From Candidatus Anaerobutyricum avicola (GTDB lineage: Bacteria > Bacillota > Clostridia > Lachnospirales > Lachnospiraceae), in assembly GCA_019113845.1 (NCBI GenBank), contig DXGQ01000032.1, forward strand, positions 22,834-86,833: 64,000 nucleotides of DNA. The letters are read 5' to 3'. Shown here one piece after another: positions 1 to 8,795 of the stretch; position 1 is the stretch's first letter, and the number at the start of each line of letters is the position of its first letter. The notes under the pieces are model-generated. The model was not told where the DNA came from, ran no database searches, and was given only the letters and a program-made list of their open reading frames with translations. The position numbers were made by a program, and so were the translations under genes.

Positions 1-809
1 AGTACCACGTAAAGCACCGGCTGATGGAGAAGATAAAAAAGCAGACTGTGCCGTCCCAAAAAGCCCAAAAGCGGAAGACGTTTTTTCCGTAAAAACTGTT
101 TCACACGTTCCCCATGTGAAACATACTCTATTCGTTCTTTTTGCATAAAATGTTCCCCGGACTGTCTTCCCGGAAGCGTCCCGTCTGGCTCCGAATGGAG
201 AACAAAGCGCCCGAGAAAACAGCCGCAGAGGAATAAAAAGATCCATGGGAGAAAAGAAAAATAATCCGTAGAATAAAAATCTGCCGGAGGAAACCCGAAG
301 AAAGCAGTGCCAAGATTCTGGTACAGGCCTTCCGGCAGTTTCATAAACTGCCACCCCTCAAAACCTGCGAATCCACTGTTTACATTTCTTGTAAGCACAA
401 AAAGAAATGCGCTGATCAAAAATCCCGGCAGAGGGCGGCAGCGGGACAAAAGAGGCGAGCATACCGTCGCCACAAAAGAGGCCGTGCCGAGAAAGGTGAG
501 CACACCGAAAACAACCCGGTCTTCCGGCAAAACAAGGCAGGTGACCGCCGTCACCAGCAGCCCCGCCCCGAAAACGATACCGGCGCGGCGGTATTTTTTC
601 CGCCCCAGACACTGGCAGAAGCCGGACAGCAGGATAAACGTCCAGCAAATGCTCTGCTGCCATACATAGCCGACGGTACTCCGGTACCACGGCACGTCCA
701 CTCCGAACATATACACGAGGTCCCACATGCCGTGGTAGAGTACCATGCTGATGAACACCAGCCCCCGAAGTTCATCCAGGGCATGATACCGTACATTTTT
801 TTCTGCCAT
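1..809 (-). CDS. Membrane acyltransferase-like protein (DUF1624/HGSNAT type), 3' end outside window
   Basis: The ORF track misses this gene because its stop lies beyond base 1; it lists only shadow ORFs here. Reading from the ATG at 809 gives about 269 residues without a stop, starting MAEKNVRYHALDELRGLVF, followed by several hydrophobic segments (LVFISMVLYH, SICWTFILLSGF, FLPWIFLFLCG, SLLFYLLHQP). The N-terminal DELRG followed by a membrane helix and the late FLGRHSLLFYLLHQP match the heparan-alpha-glucosaminide acetyltransferase catalytic-domain family (DUF1624). Family members are polytopic membrane proteins thought to transfer acyl groups; the substrate here is unknown. AGGAAGGA sits a few bases before the start. 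Downstream genes are not visible. Confidence 0.8.
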   Translation of the reverse strand, partial: MAEKNVRYHALDELRGLVFISMVLYHGMWDLVYMFGVDVPWYRSTVGYVWQQSICWTFILLSGFCQCLGRKKYRRAGIVFGAGLLVTAVTCLVLPEDRVVFGVLTFLGTASFVATVCSPLLSRCRPLPGFLISAFLFVLTRNVNSGFAGFEGWQFMKLPEGLYQNLGTAFFGFPPADFYSTDYFSFLPWIFLFLCGCFLGRFVLHSEPDGTLPGRQSGEHFMQKERIEYVSHGERVKQFLRKKRLPLLGFLGRHSLLFYLLHQPVLYVV

Positions 810-916
810 TGCGTCCTTCCTTTCTTTCTGTCAGATATGAAATAACTATTGACTCCTCCGTATCCACTTCGATCATGCAGTCATCTACCTGTTCCGGCAA
901 AACACAACGACATGAT

Positions 917-2398
917 TTATCTGGCGGTCGCCCGTTTCGTTTTTCTTACTTTCTGATGAAAGGCATCCTTCCATAAAGACGGATGGAAGAGAATGAGCAG
1001 CGGGAACAATTCCAGCCTGCCCGCCAGCATATCAAACATCAGGACCACTTTGGACAGGTCGGATAAATGCGCGAAATTTTCCATCGGTCCGACCAGAGCA
1101 AGTCCCGGTCCCACGTTGTTGATAGCAGTCGCCACCGCCGTAAAGGTCGTCACCAGATCTTTGCCCTCCAGAGAAACGAGGAAGACAGAGAGCACGAACA
1201 GAATCATAAAAGTGATAAAGTAAACGTTTGTGGAACGGACCACCTCATGTTCCACCGGCTTGCCGTCTACCTTGATCTTCTTGATGCTCTTCGGATGGAT
1301 ATAGGAGTTCAGCTCCTTTTTCACCGTCTTGATGAGCAGCACGAAACGGGACACCTTGATACCGCCTCCGGTACTGCCGGCACAGGCGCCGATGAACATG
1401 AGAAGCACCAGTATTGTCTGGCAGCTCCCCGACCAGTAATTAAAGTCAACCGTGGCAAAACCCGTGGTGGTGATGATGGATGCCACCTGAAATGCCGCGT
1501 GTTTTAACGCCTCGGCAAATCCCATGGCCGTGTTGCACAGCGACCAGGTGATGAAGGCTGTCGCCGCCGCAATGACGAGGAAATAATATCGCACTTCCTC
1601 GATCTCCACCGCCTTTTTAAACTTCCGGAACAGGATCAGGTAATAGGCGTTAAAATTGACGCCGAACAATATCATAAATATGGTGATGACCCATTGGAGA
1701 TACGAAGAATACCCCGCGATGCTGTCGCTCTTGATAGCAAAACCTCCCGTTCCCGCCGTTCCGAAGGTGATGGTCAGCGCGTCGTAAAGCGGCATATGCC
1801 CGATCAGAAGCAGAATGATCTGTACCAATGTCAGTCCAATGTAGATAATATATAAAATTCTCGCCGTATATTTGATCTTCGGCACCAGTTTGCCGACGGA
1901 CGGTCCCGGACTCTCCGCCCGCATCAGATTAATGTGGGAACCGCCACTTAAAGGAATGACCGCCAGCAGGAAGACCAGAACGCCCATGCCGCCGATCCAG
2001 TGGGTAAAACACCGCCAGAAGTTGACCGAGCGGGACACCGCCTCCACATCGGTCAGGATGCTGGAGCCGGTGGTCGTAAAACCGGAGATCGTCTCAAACA
2101 TGGCGTCCACAAAAGTCGGCGCCGTTCCGGTCAGATAAAATGGCAGACTGCCGAAAATACTCATGATGATCCAGCTTAACGCCGTCGCCACACAGCCTTC
2201 TTTTAAATAAAAAACGTGGCTTTTTGGCTTGCGGATGGTCGCCAGCGTTCCGAGAAAAAAGCAGAGCGCCGCCACCCCGAGGATGACAAATCCTTCTTTC
2301 TCTCTGTAGATTACTGCCACAATGCATGGCAGCAGCATCAAAATGCCCTCGATCCGGAGGACCTGTCCTAAAATGTATCGAATCATTGCATTATTCAT
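917..2398 (-). CDS. trkH: TrkH-type potassium channel subunit
   Basis: This is the membrane subunit of a Trk potassium uptake system, 493 residues, the normal family length. Four pore-loop regions with the conserved glycine are visible: SGFTTTGSSIL (near residue 107), FGTAGTGGFAIKS (near 214), ITTTGFATVDF (near 312) and ATAINNVGPGLA (near 427), between many hydrophobic helices. It starts 12 bases after the trkA stop, with GGAGG in that gap, so the two genes form one operon (trkA first). The RCK partner should gate this channel. A second, different potassium system (ktrAB) lies at 21.8-23.8 kb. Confidence 0.95.
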   Translation of the reverse strand: MNNAMIRYILGQVLRIEGILMLLPCIVAVIYREKEGFVILGVAALCFFLGTLATIRKPKSHVFYLKEGCVATALSWIIMSIFGSLPFYLTGTAPTFVDAMFETISGFTTTGSSILTDVEAVSRSVNFWRCFTHWIGGMGVLVFLLAVIPLSGGSHINLMRAESPGPSVGKLVPKIKYTARILYIIYIGLTLVQIILLLIGHMPLYDALTITFGTAGTGGFAIKSDSIAGYSSYLQWVITIFMILFGVNFNAYYLILFRKFKKAVEIEEVRYYFLVIAAATAFITWSLCNTAMGFAEALKHAAFQVASIITTTGFATVDFNYWSGSCQTILVLLMFIGACAGSTGGGIKVSRFVLLIKTVKKELNSYIHPKSIKKIKVDGKPVEHEVVRSTNVYFITFMILFVLSVFLVSLEGKDLVTTFTAVATAINNVGPGLALVGPMENFAHLSDLSKVVLMFDMLAGRLELFPLLILFHPSLWKDAFHQKVRKTKRATAR

Positions 2399-2410
2399 GA
2401 CGTTCCTCCG

Positions 2411-3799
2411 CTAAAGTAAAATATCCCGGATATCCTCGAATCCTGTGTTTGTGGTGACGATCATTACGGAATCTCCCTCCCGGATGCAGTCCTGCCCGCT
2501 CGGAATCAGAATCTTTCCCTCCCGGAAAATACAGGCAACCAGCAGATTCTTCTTTAAAGAAAGATCCATGAGCGGCACATCGGTCACTGCCGACGGCGCA
2601 TCCACCCGGAACTCGATGGCCTCCACCTGAGAATCATACATGTGATACAGCGTCTCAATATTGCTGTCCATGGAATTCTTTCTGGCACGTACGTAGGCGA
2701 TAATCGCTTCCGCGGTAATATATCTCGGATAGATCACGCTTCCCAGGTCAAGCCGGTTGATGACATCTTTAAAGGTGATACGGTTGATCTTTGTGATCAC
2801 TTTAGCATGAGACACCTGTCTTGCGTGAAGGGTCAGCAGGATATTCTCCTCGTCAATTCCCGTCAGCGGCACGAACGATTCCACCCAGGAAAGGCCTTCT
2901 TCTTCCAGAAGCTCCTGGTCCGTACCGTCTCCGTTGATGATGACCGCCTCCGGCAAAAGGATGCTCAGTTCCTCGCAGCGCTCTTTATCCTGCTCAATGA
3001 TCTTCACGGAAAGTCCCATCGGGATCAGCTGCTTTGCCAGATAAAACGCCGCCTTGCCGCCGCCGATAATCAGGGTGTTTGCCACCCGGGTCGTCTGGAA
3101 ACCAATCTGTTTTAAGAATGGCTTCGTCATCTTTCTCGGCGCCACAAAGGAAAGGATATCCCCTTTCTGTATCTGAAAATCACCGTCCGGGATATAGACA
3201 TCCTCGCCGCGCTCCACCGCGCAGACGAGAACTTCTTTTGCCAGCTTCTCCCCCATCTGGGCAATAGTCATGCCGTCGAGCACGTTGTTGTCCGGCACGG
3301 CAAACTTAATAAGCTCTGCCTGTCCGCGGGCAAAAGGATGCGTCTCCAGCGCCGACGGGAGAAACAGGATACGCGCCGCCTCCCTGGCGGCCTCCAGTTC
3401 CGGGTTGATGATCATGGTCAGTCCCAGTTTTTCCCGCAGGTATGCCGCCTCCTGGCTGTAATCCGGCGTACGGACCCTCGCGATGGTCGCACAATCACCG
3501 ACCTGTTTTGCCACCGTACAGCACAGCAGGTTCAATTCATCGGATTCTGTCACAGCGATAAACAGATCAGCTTTTTCAATCCCGGCCTCCATCTGCACAC
3601 TGAAACTGGCGCCATTCCCCGCCAGTCCCATAATGTCATAATAATTGGCGATTTCCTGTATTTTCCCGGCATTTTTATCGACAATCGTGATATCGTGCCC
3701 CTCTTTGGATAATTGCTCCACCAAAGTTACGCCGACTTTACCACAGCCGACGATGATAATCTTCAGTCCTCTCTTCACAGAAGTTTTCTTCCCAAACAT
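2411..3799 (-). CDS. trkA: TrkA-type potassium uptake regulator, two RCK domains
   Basis: This is the cytosolic nucleotide-binding gating protein of the Trk system. Two Rossmann motifs are visible, IIVGCGKVG at the N-terminus and LIIGGGKAAF in the middle, so it has the full two-repeat form (TrkA_N-TrkA_C twice), 462 residues. I chose the ATG at 3799 rather than the track's start at 3850 because AGGAGG lies 7-8 bases upstream and homology begins just after MFGKKTSVKRG. It is co-transcribed with trkH directly downstream. NAD(H)/ATP binding is known for the family; no regulator site was recognised. Confidence 0.93.
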   Translation of the reverse strand: MFGKKTSVKRGLKIIIVGCGKVGVTLVEQLSKEGHDITIVDKNAGKIQEIANYYDIMGLAGNGASFSVQMEAGIEKADLFIAVTESDELNLLCCTVAKQVGDCATIARVRTPDYSQEAAYLREKLGLTMIINPELEAAREAARILFLPSALETHPFARGQAELIKFAVPDNNVLDGMTIAQMGEKLAKEVLVCAVERGEDVYIPDGDFQIQKGDILSFVAPRKMTKPFLKQIGFQTTRVANTLIIGGGKAAFYLAKQLIPMGLSVKIIEQDKERCEELSILLPEAVIINGDGTDQELLEEEGLSWVESFVPLTGIDEENILLTLHARQVSHAKVITKINRITFKDVINRLDLGSVIYPRYITAEAIIAYVRARKNSMDSNIETLYHMYDSQVEAIEFRVDAPSAVTDVPLMDLSLKKNLLVACIFREGKILIPSGQDCIREGDSVMIVTTNTGFEDIRDILL

Positions 3800-3905
3800 T
3801 CTGCAATCCTCCTGTATTTCTTTCATACTTTCGCAAGAAGTATAGCACAAATTTCGTCATACAGACAGCTTTGTTTAAAATTTATCTTTTCCGGCGCCAT
3901 ATCTG

Positions 3906-5429
3906 TCAGTTTTGCGGAAAAACCATCTGGGCAAGATACTGTTCCTGAAACAGCGGATTTTGCGCCAGCACAATTTCTTTCACGCTTTCTGCCACCGTCT
4001 GAAATCTCCCGGCAAGGGATGGGTTTCCGGCGAAAAGCACCGCTCCTGCCAGCGAACTGTTCCCGACAGCTCTGACCTTTGGAACAAGCGCTTCCGGAAG
4101 CAGTCCGATCCCCGCCGCCTTTCGGATATTCACTTTCTGCCCGAATCCCCCGGCGAGATAGACATGACTGATCTCTTCGTATCCTGTACCGTATTCCCGA
4201 AGCAGCACTTCTATCCCTGCCCGGATAGCCGCTTTGGCAAGCTGCACTTCCCGGACATCCCCGATGGTAAAGGTCACAGATGGCGCAATCTCATATCCAT
4301 TTTTCAGAAAATTTTCTTCCGGTCTTCCGTCCGCACCGATGAATCCTTCTTTTAACAGCTCATACATGATCTCAATCACGCCGGAACCGCAAAGGCCTGC
4401 GGGAGCGCCGCCTCCGATCGTCTTTATATGCGGCCGTCCACAGATGATATTTACCGAAGAGACCGCCCCGGCGATTCCTGCCATACCGCAGCTGATATTT
4501 CCGCCTTCCAATGCCGGCCCCGCCGCCGTGGACGAAGCGAGCATCTTATCGCAGTTGCCGAGGACCATTTCTCCGTTGGTGCCCAGATCTACCAGAAGAT
4601 TGATATCCCTGTTTTCGTCCATACCACAGGCGATGACGCCGCTCACCACATCCGCGCCGACAAAGGCGCTGACTCCCGGAAGAATCGTCATATTTCCCGA
4701 CGGATGCAAAGAAAGATCGACCGGCGTGTACGGAGCCACACCGAGGGTCCGGCAGGAATAGCCGAGAAGCAGATGCTCCATCGTCGTATTTCCTGAAATG
4801 ACAAGAGGGGTATCCGGCGAGACGCCAAGACCGTCCATGAGAGACCGGATATCTTCTCTGATACATTGCCGGAGCTGCTCTCCTTTTCCTTCCACCGAAG
4901 CCTTGATGCGGGACAATACATCCGCGCCAAATGTGCGCTGATGGTTGACGGAGGTGACTGTTTTTGTTACCTGACCGGTCGCCGTTTCCACCAAAGACGC
5001 CGCCAGCGTCGTTGTGCCAATATCCATGGCAACAACCCTTCCGCCTTCCGAAGTTTCCGTACCCTGACAGGAAATGTCCGGCTTCCTCACATTTTTTGCA
5101 GATGCTCCCTTTCCGTCCTTCCCGTAAAACGCGCTCTCCGCCGCCATGGAACTCTCATCCATCCTCTTTTCCACAGTGATCTCCGCATCCAGTTCCTCTT
5201 CTCCCCGGTTCTTTACCTGACACGCCAGCCTCCATCCGGCATCCAGCTCTTCTTTTGTAAAAAAAGTCTGCTCTGTCTCTGTCGGGACAGGCGGATCACT
5301 CAGAAACTGTACCCGGCATTTTCCACAGGTGCCGTTTCCCCCGCAAAAAGCCGGCAGAAAAGCGCCTTCCCGCTGCATGACATCCAGAAGCGTCTCGTCT
5401 TTTTTTATGATAAAATGTCTTACATCCAT
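3906..5429 (-). CDS. 2Fe-2S/ASKHA protein of the RACo (corrinoid activation) type
   Basis: The N-terminal 90 residues form a plant-type 2Fe-2S ferredoxin domain with cysteines in CGGNGTCGKC and WRLACQ. From about residue 135 an ASKHA ATPase domain follows, with AMDIGTTTLAA, DLGTNGEMVLG, GLCGSGVIEI and VYLAGGFGQ. This is the architecture of reductive activators of corrinoid proteins (RACo/RamA-like, DUF4445). These reduce Co(II) to Co(I) at the expense of ATP. No corrinoid protein or methyltransferase is adjacent, so its partner is encoded elsewhere. The track starts at a TTG (5444); the ATG at 5429 is preferred because GGAG lies 8 bases upstream. About 507 residues. Confidence 0.85.
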   Translation of the reverse strand: MDVRHFIIKKDETLLDVMQREGAFLPAFCGGNGTCGKCRVQFLSDPPVPTETEQTFFTKEELDAGWRLACQVKNRGEEELDAEITVEKRMDESSMAAESAFYGKDGKGASAKNVRKPDISCQGTETSEGGRVVAMDIGTTTLAASLVETATGQVTKTVTSVNHQRTFGADVLSRIKASVEGKGEQLRQCIREDIRSLMDGLGVSPDTPLVISGNTTMEHLLLGYSCRTLGVAPYTPVDLSLHPSGNMTILPGVSAFVGADVVSGVIACGMDENRDINLLVDLGTNGEMVLGNCDKMLASSTAAGPALEGGNISCGMAGIAGAVSSVNIICGRPHIKTIGGGAPAGLCGSGVIEIMYELLKEGFIGADGRPEENFLKNGYEIAPSVTFTIGDVREVQLAKAAIRAGIEVLLREYGTGYEEISHVYLAGGFGQKVNIRKAAGIGLLPEALVPKVRAVGNSSLAGAVLFAGNPSLAGRFQTVAESVKEIVLAQNPLFQEQYLAQMVFPQN

Positions 5430-5522
5430 TTTCGTATTCTCCAATTTTTGTCACAACACTGCATCCTTTTTCACTTCGCTATCTTACCATGCTTTATTTT
5501 GAAAGAAAAGAGACAAAAGCAA

Positions 5523-5551
5523 AATCAGGGAACCCTGTCGGTTCCCTGATC
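5523..5551 (-). terminator. Intrinsic terminator after the Asp/Trp-rich protein gene
   Basis: ATCAGGGAACC and GGTTCCCTGAT form an 11-bp stem with a 5-base loop. On the minus strand it is followed by TTTTGCTTTTG. It lies just beyond the stop of the gene at 5608-6558. Confidence 0.8.
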
Positions 5552-5607
5552 GTCATAGTACGCTTATCAGTTATGTCATTTCAGCCATATCATTGATATC
5601 CGTTATA

Positions 5608-5895
5608 TCAGTCATCCCAGTCGCGATCATCATCGTCATCGTCATGTCTGTCATCCCAGTCGTCATCATCGTCATGCCTGTCATCCCAGTCATCATCATA
5701 GCGGTCGTCATGGTCATCGTAACGGTCATCCCAGTCATCGTCATAACGGTTATCTCCGCCAGCTGCAGGATAATTTACATAACTTCCTCCATTCTGATCA
5801 TCATGCCATTCCCAGTCATCATCCCAGTCATCGTCCCAGTCATCATGACCCCAGTCGTCGTCATCGCCCCAGTCGTCATAATCTCTGTCCCAGTC
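5608..5895 (-). repeat. Imperfect short tandem repeats encoding the D/W-rich tail
   Basis: The DNA is made of imperfect units around gtcatcccagtc and atcatcatcgtcat, with period near 30-33 bases in the distal part. The units keep reading frame and encode WDDRYDD/WDDRHDD-like blocks. Such tracts can change length by slippage. Confidence 0.75.
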
Positions 5896-6558
5896 GAACT
5901 TATCTTCCAGATAATCTTCCACTTCATCCAGATAATCTTCTACGCGGTCGATGGCATCATCCATCCGCTCTGCGGTCCGTCCCCAGCGGTCATCCCAGCG
6001 ATCGTTGAGTCTGTCGAGCTTATGATCGATGGCATTCAGCTGACCAATGTAAGAATAATACTGTGTTCTGCGCTGACCGGCCGATACATTCCAGTTCGCT
6101 GCCTTTGCCGCTTTAAAGATCTTTTTGATCTGTTTTCTGTACTTGTTGAGTTTCTTCTCGTCGGAATTCTTTCCCTTGGAAGTGTTCCACTTCTTTGCAG
6201 CCTTCGCTGTGCCTTTTACCTTGATCTTCATGGTCGCTTTCAGGCTGGTTCCCTTAATCTCCACGGTAATCTTCGCCGTGCCTGCCTTGCGCGCCATGAT
6301 TCTGGTGTCATCGCCTCTTTTGCGAAGAACCTTTGCCACAGATGGCTTGCTGCTCTTCCAGACGATATTGCTGTCTCTGACGTAATCGTCATCAAATGCT
6401 CCATCCGCATCCAGTTCCACGGTTCTTCCCACCCATGCGGTCCTGGAACCGTCGATGTAAATGCTTCTTGACGCTGCCTTCGTATCCACATTCGCAGCCA
6501 GCATTACCGCTGCTGCCGCCGCAAGAGTGAGCGCGCCTGCCAATACTTTTTTCCTCAT
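5608..6558 (-). CDS. Secreted Ig-like (BIG2) protein with long Asp/Trp-rich tail
   Basis: 316 residues. Residues 1-29 are a signal peptide (MRKKVLAGALTLAAAAAVML, AKA-type cleavage region). About 30-115 is a bacterial Ig-like domain (VGRTVELDADG, VWKSSKPSVAKVL, GTAKITVEIKGTS). A basic stretch (KKLNKYRKQIKKIFKAAK) leads into a helical segment with the motif DRWDDRWGRTAERMDDAID. From about residue 215 the tail is almost only D, W, R, H and Y in repeats such as DDDWDDRYDD. A shorter paralogue lies upstream (6800-7510), and the nearby sensor kinase has the same composition in its outer loop. Function unknown; cation or cationic-peptide binding outside the cell is my inference from charge alone. 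Confidence 0.85.
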   Translation of the reverse strand: MRKKVLAGALTLAAAAAVMLAANVDTKAASRSIYIDGSRTAWVGRTVELDADGAFDDDYVRDSNIVWKSSKPSVAKVLRKRGDDTRIMARKAGTAKITVEIKGTSLKATMKIKVKGTAKAAKKWNTSKGKNSDEKKLNKYRKQIKKIFKAAKAANWNVSAGQRRTQYYSYIGQLNAIDHKLDRLNDRWDDRWGRTAERMDDAIDRVEDYLDEVEDYLEDKFDWDRDYDDWGDDDDWGHDDWDDDWDDDWEWHDDQNGGSYVNYPAAGGDNRYDDDWDDRYDDHDDRYDDDWDDRHDDDDDWDDRHDDDDDDRDWDD

Positions 6559-6644
6559 AAATTTTTCCTCCCACTGATTTCGGTTTTGTGCTGCGGTTGC
6601 CCGGTTACATACAGATCTCTCATACTCTCTTTACTTCATTTTTT

Positions 6645-6699
6645 CTCCTGACGCATTTACCGCGTCAATAATGGTAGATTTGAAAGTTCACTTTCAAAT
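6645..6699 (+). repeat. Dispersed two-hairpin repeat, copy A
   Basis: The copy contains GACGC-N7-GCGTC (6650-6666), a spacer aataatggtaga, and the palindrome TTTGAAAGT-TC-ACTTTCAAA (6679-6698). Near-identical copies occur at 36301, 52315 and 55476, all in the same orientation and all between genes. Origin and function unknown. Confidence 0.85.
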
Positions 6700-6730
6700 T
6701 TATTTCAATCCTGCTACTTTCCCTGTCGAC

Positions 6731-6750
6731 GCCGGACCCGTCGGTCCGGC
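6731..6750. terminator. Strong GC hairpin between the two D/W-rich protein genes
   Basis: GCCGGACC-N4-GGTCCGGC is a perfect 8-bp stem 50 bases after the stop of the 6800-7510 gene. No T-run follows on either strand, so its role as a terminator is uncertain; it may instead protect mRNA ends. Confidence 0.45.
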
Positions 6751-6799
6751 ATCAGAAAAACTGCATTTTTGAATCATATTGACTGCGACATCAGTCATT

Positions 6800-7510
6800 C
6801 TAATCATCATACCTGTCATCATCATATCTGTCGTCATAGAAATCATCATTCCAGTCAAACCTGTGATCCAGGTAGTCCTCTACTATCTCCATGTAATTCT
6901 CCACACTGTCCACTGCTCTCTCCATAGAACGCGCGGTGCTTCCCCAACGGTCATCCCAGCGATTACTGATCACATCGATCTTAAGGTCGATTGCATTTAA
7001 CCTTCTTTCAAAGTTCTGACGCACTGCTCTGCGTTCTGCCGGAGTTGCCGGTACAGCTGTCGCTGCCATCTGCTTTCTCAGTTTTTTGATTTTTTTCCGG
7101 TATTTTTTCAGTTTCTTTCTGTCAGAATCCGCTACGCTGGAAGTGGAGGTTGCTTTCTTTACTGTGATCGTTTTTGTCGTCTTGATGTTTGTTCCGTTGA
7201 TCTTTACAACAACTTTTGCCTTTCCGACTTTCAGTCCTTTTACTCTGGTATCATCACCACGACCATTTAATACCTTTAAAACGGAAGGCTTCTTACTCGT
7301 CCATACGACATCCCAGCTGCTCACCAGATCGTCATCCGGATAAATGTTCGTATCCAGTTCAATCGTCTTGCCTACCTGTACGGAACCGGAGCCTTCGATG
7401 CGAACTCCCTGCGGCGGAACCGCTGCCTTAGCCGGAACTGCTGTCGTCAGTAAAATAGTTGCTGCCATTGCTGATGTCAATAATCCTGCGAATACTTTCT
7501 TCTTACTCAT
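6800..7510 (-). CDS. Secreted Ig-like (BIG2) protein with short Asp-rich tail, paralogue of 5608-6558
   Basis: 236 residues with a signal peptide (MSKKKVFAGLLTSAMAATIL, then AKA), an Ig-like domain (VQVGKTIELDTN, VVWTSKKPSVLKVL, KAKVVVKINGTN), a basic segment (KKLKKYRKKIKKLRKQM), and a helical region with SNRWDDRWGSTARSMERAVD. The region WDDRW-G-TA-M--A-D-VE-Y is shared with the downstream paralogue, showing duplication. The tail is short (FDWNDDFYDDRYDD). GGAGG stands before the ATG at 7510. The 475-base upstream region holds repeated candidate regulator boxes, and the kinase/regulator genes lie just upstream in the same direction. Function unknown. Confidence 0.82.
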   Translation of the reverse strand: MSKKKVFAGLLTSAMAATILLTTAVPAKAAVPPQGVRIEGSGSVQVGKTIELDTNIYPDDDLVSSWDVVWTSKKPSVLKVLNGRGDDTRVKGLKVGKAKVVVKINGTNIKTTKTITVKKATSTSSVADSDRKKLKKYRKKIKKLRKQMAATAVPATPAERRAVRQNFERRLNAIDLKIDVISNRWDDRWGSTARSMERAVDSVENYMEIVEDYLDHRFDWNDDFYDDRYDDDRYDD

Positions 7511-7635
7511 AATTCTTCCTCCTTGTTGTCTTTAATCCGTGCAGACAATTTGTTGAAATGCTTTCGATATTTCAAACTTTATTGTGTGCTCTTGTCTTGT
7601 TTTGATGATGCCATTATATAGGCCATCTTTCAATT

Positions 7636-7669
7636 CCCTATAACGGAAAATTAAACTTTTCTTAAATTC
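7636..7669 (-). promoter_or_regulatory. Candidate response-regulator box 1 (11-bp phased direct repeat)
   Basis: On the minus strand TTTAAGAAAAG then TTTAATTTTCC places two TTTAA half-sites 11 bp apart, followed by GTTATAG. OmpR/PhoB-family regulators typically bind tandem half-sites with 11-bp phasing. A closely matching copy lies at 7810. The adjacent regulator at 7986-8696 is the obvious candidate binder; this is inference. Confidence 0.5.
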
Positions 7670-7809
7670 TATCTGATTTATAGGAAATATTTTCACATTC
7701 AGACACTATTCAGAGAAATTCTGTTATGAGTGCTCAAACTGCTGTTTTCCTCCCGCAACATGCTGTTTTTTTATCGGATGGACTCATCATACGGAGCACC
7801 TTTTAAGTA

Positions 7810-7842
7810 GCTATAAAGAAAATTTAAACTTTTTCTAAACTC
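7810..7842 (-). promoter_or_regulatory. Candidate response-regulator box 2 (11-bp phased direct repeat)
   Basis: On the minus strand TTTAGAAAAAG then TTTAAATTTTC followed by TTTATAG matches box 1 almost base for base, including the distance to the TTATAG element, about 173 bases further upstream. A conserved pair of boxes of this length is unlikely to be chance, although the DNA is A+T-rich. Confidence 0.5.
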
Positions 7843-7985
7843 TATTATTTTAGTGTGAAATGTAAAATATTCGTAAATTCAGGTAAAATATAAGTAACTT
7901 AAAATAAAATCAATATAAATTCTGTGTATGTTTTCCATGGGTCTCATTTATCTCTGATAACGGAAAATCACACATTTCCTTTCCG

Positions 7986-8696
7986 TTACTTCTGACGAAA
8001 ACGGTAGCCGGCTCCCCAGACCGTCTCTATCAACTTCAACGTCTTTTCATCCGGTCCGATCTTCTCCCGGATGCGGTTAATGTGCACCGCCACCGTGGCG
8101 GTATCACCGATGGCGTCCATCCCCCATATGCGGTCAAACAACGTATCTTTGGAAAAAACAATGTTCGGATTGGATGCCAGAAAATACAGAAGTTCAAACT
8201 CTTTATTGGCAAGCTCCACTTCCCTGTCTCCCACAAAGACCTGTCTGGACAACGGAAGAATCTTCAGATCTCCCACCTGAATGCTGCCTTCCTCAAATGC
8301 CTTTCTCTTCGAAGTCTCATTACTCTTCTTGAGCCGCTCATGGATGTTGATATGCGCTTTCACCCGCGCCACCAGTTCACTTGGGCTGAACGGTTTCACA
8401 ATGTAATCGTCCGCTCCCAGCCCGAGACCCCTGATCTTATCCAGGTCTTCTCTTTTGGCGGTCACCATGATGATCGCCACGTCCTTCTGCTTGCGGATCT
8501 CCCGGCAGATGGTAAACCCATTGACTCCCGGCAGCATGACATCCAGCAGGATCAGGTCATAGTCGTTGGAAAGCGCCAGTTTCATCCCTTCCTGTCCATC
8601 CTGGCAGATGGTCACTTCAAAATCTTCGATCTCCAGATAATCTCTTTCAATCTCGGCGATCAGAATATCATCCTCCACGATCAATATCTTTCTCAT
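7986..8696 (-). CDS. OmpR/PhoB-family response regulator
   Basis: 236 residues. The receiver domain (1-115) shows the acidic pocket in EDD, the phospho-acceptor in LILLDVMLPG, the switch threonine in IIMVTAK and lysine in VKPFSPSEL. The C-terminal winged helix (about 140-232) ends with KLIETVWGAGYRF. It follows the kinase gene (8796-10436) by 99 bases, an unusual kinase-first order. The likely targets are the D/W-rich secreted proteins directly downstream, based on position and the repeated boxes. Confidence 0.93.
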   Translation of the reverse strand: MRKILIVEDDILIAEIERDYLEIEDFEVTICQDGQEGMKLALSNDYDLILLDVMLPGVNGFTICREIRKQKDVAIIMVTAKREDLDKIRGLGLGADDYIVKPFSPSELVARVKAHINIHERLKKSNETSKRKAFEEGSIQVGDLKILPLSRQVFVGDREVELANKEFELLYFLASNPNIVFSKDTLFDRIWGMDAIGDTATVAVHINRIREKIGPDEKTLKLIETVWGAGYRFRQK

Positions 8697-8795
8697 AAAC
8701 CTTCTCTCTCCTTTTTACTATATCTCTGTTAACTTCTCTGTCTGTTTTTTCTGGCTTCTGCATTTTTATCTGTCCATCTCTCTGTGATGACTGGT

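Larger units (their letters stand above)
7511..7985 (-). other. 475-base intergenic region: promoter DNA of the D/W-rich protein gene
   Basis: No ORF was recognised. On the minus strand a TATAAT (7613-7618) gives the best -10, with no good -35 at 17 bases, as expected for an activator-dependent promoter. Two copies of an A+T-rich direct-repeat box are listed separately. The rest (about 7670-7800 and 7845-7985) is A+T-rich without further structure I can name. Confidence 0.5.

Noticed and set aside
128-796. Three track ORFs in the first 800 bases
   Set aside because: All are other-frame shadows of the partial acyltransferase gene that runs off the window edge.
5593-6471. 292-residue plus-strand ORF rich in I and V
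   Set aside because: It is the antisense of Asp codons of the D/W-rich gene (GAT/GAC read as ATC/GTC), without ribosome site or domain.
6650-6667. TTGACG inside the dispersed repeat as a -35 promoter element
   Set aside because: No -10 at a suitable distance in any of the four copies.
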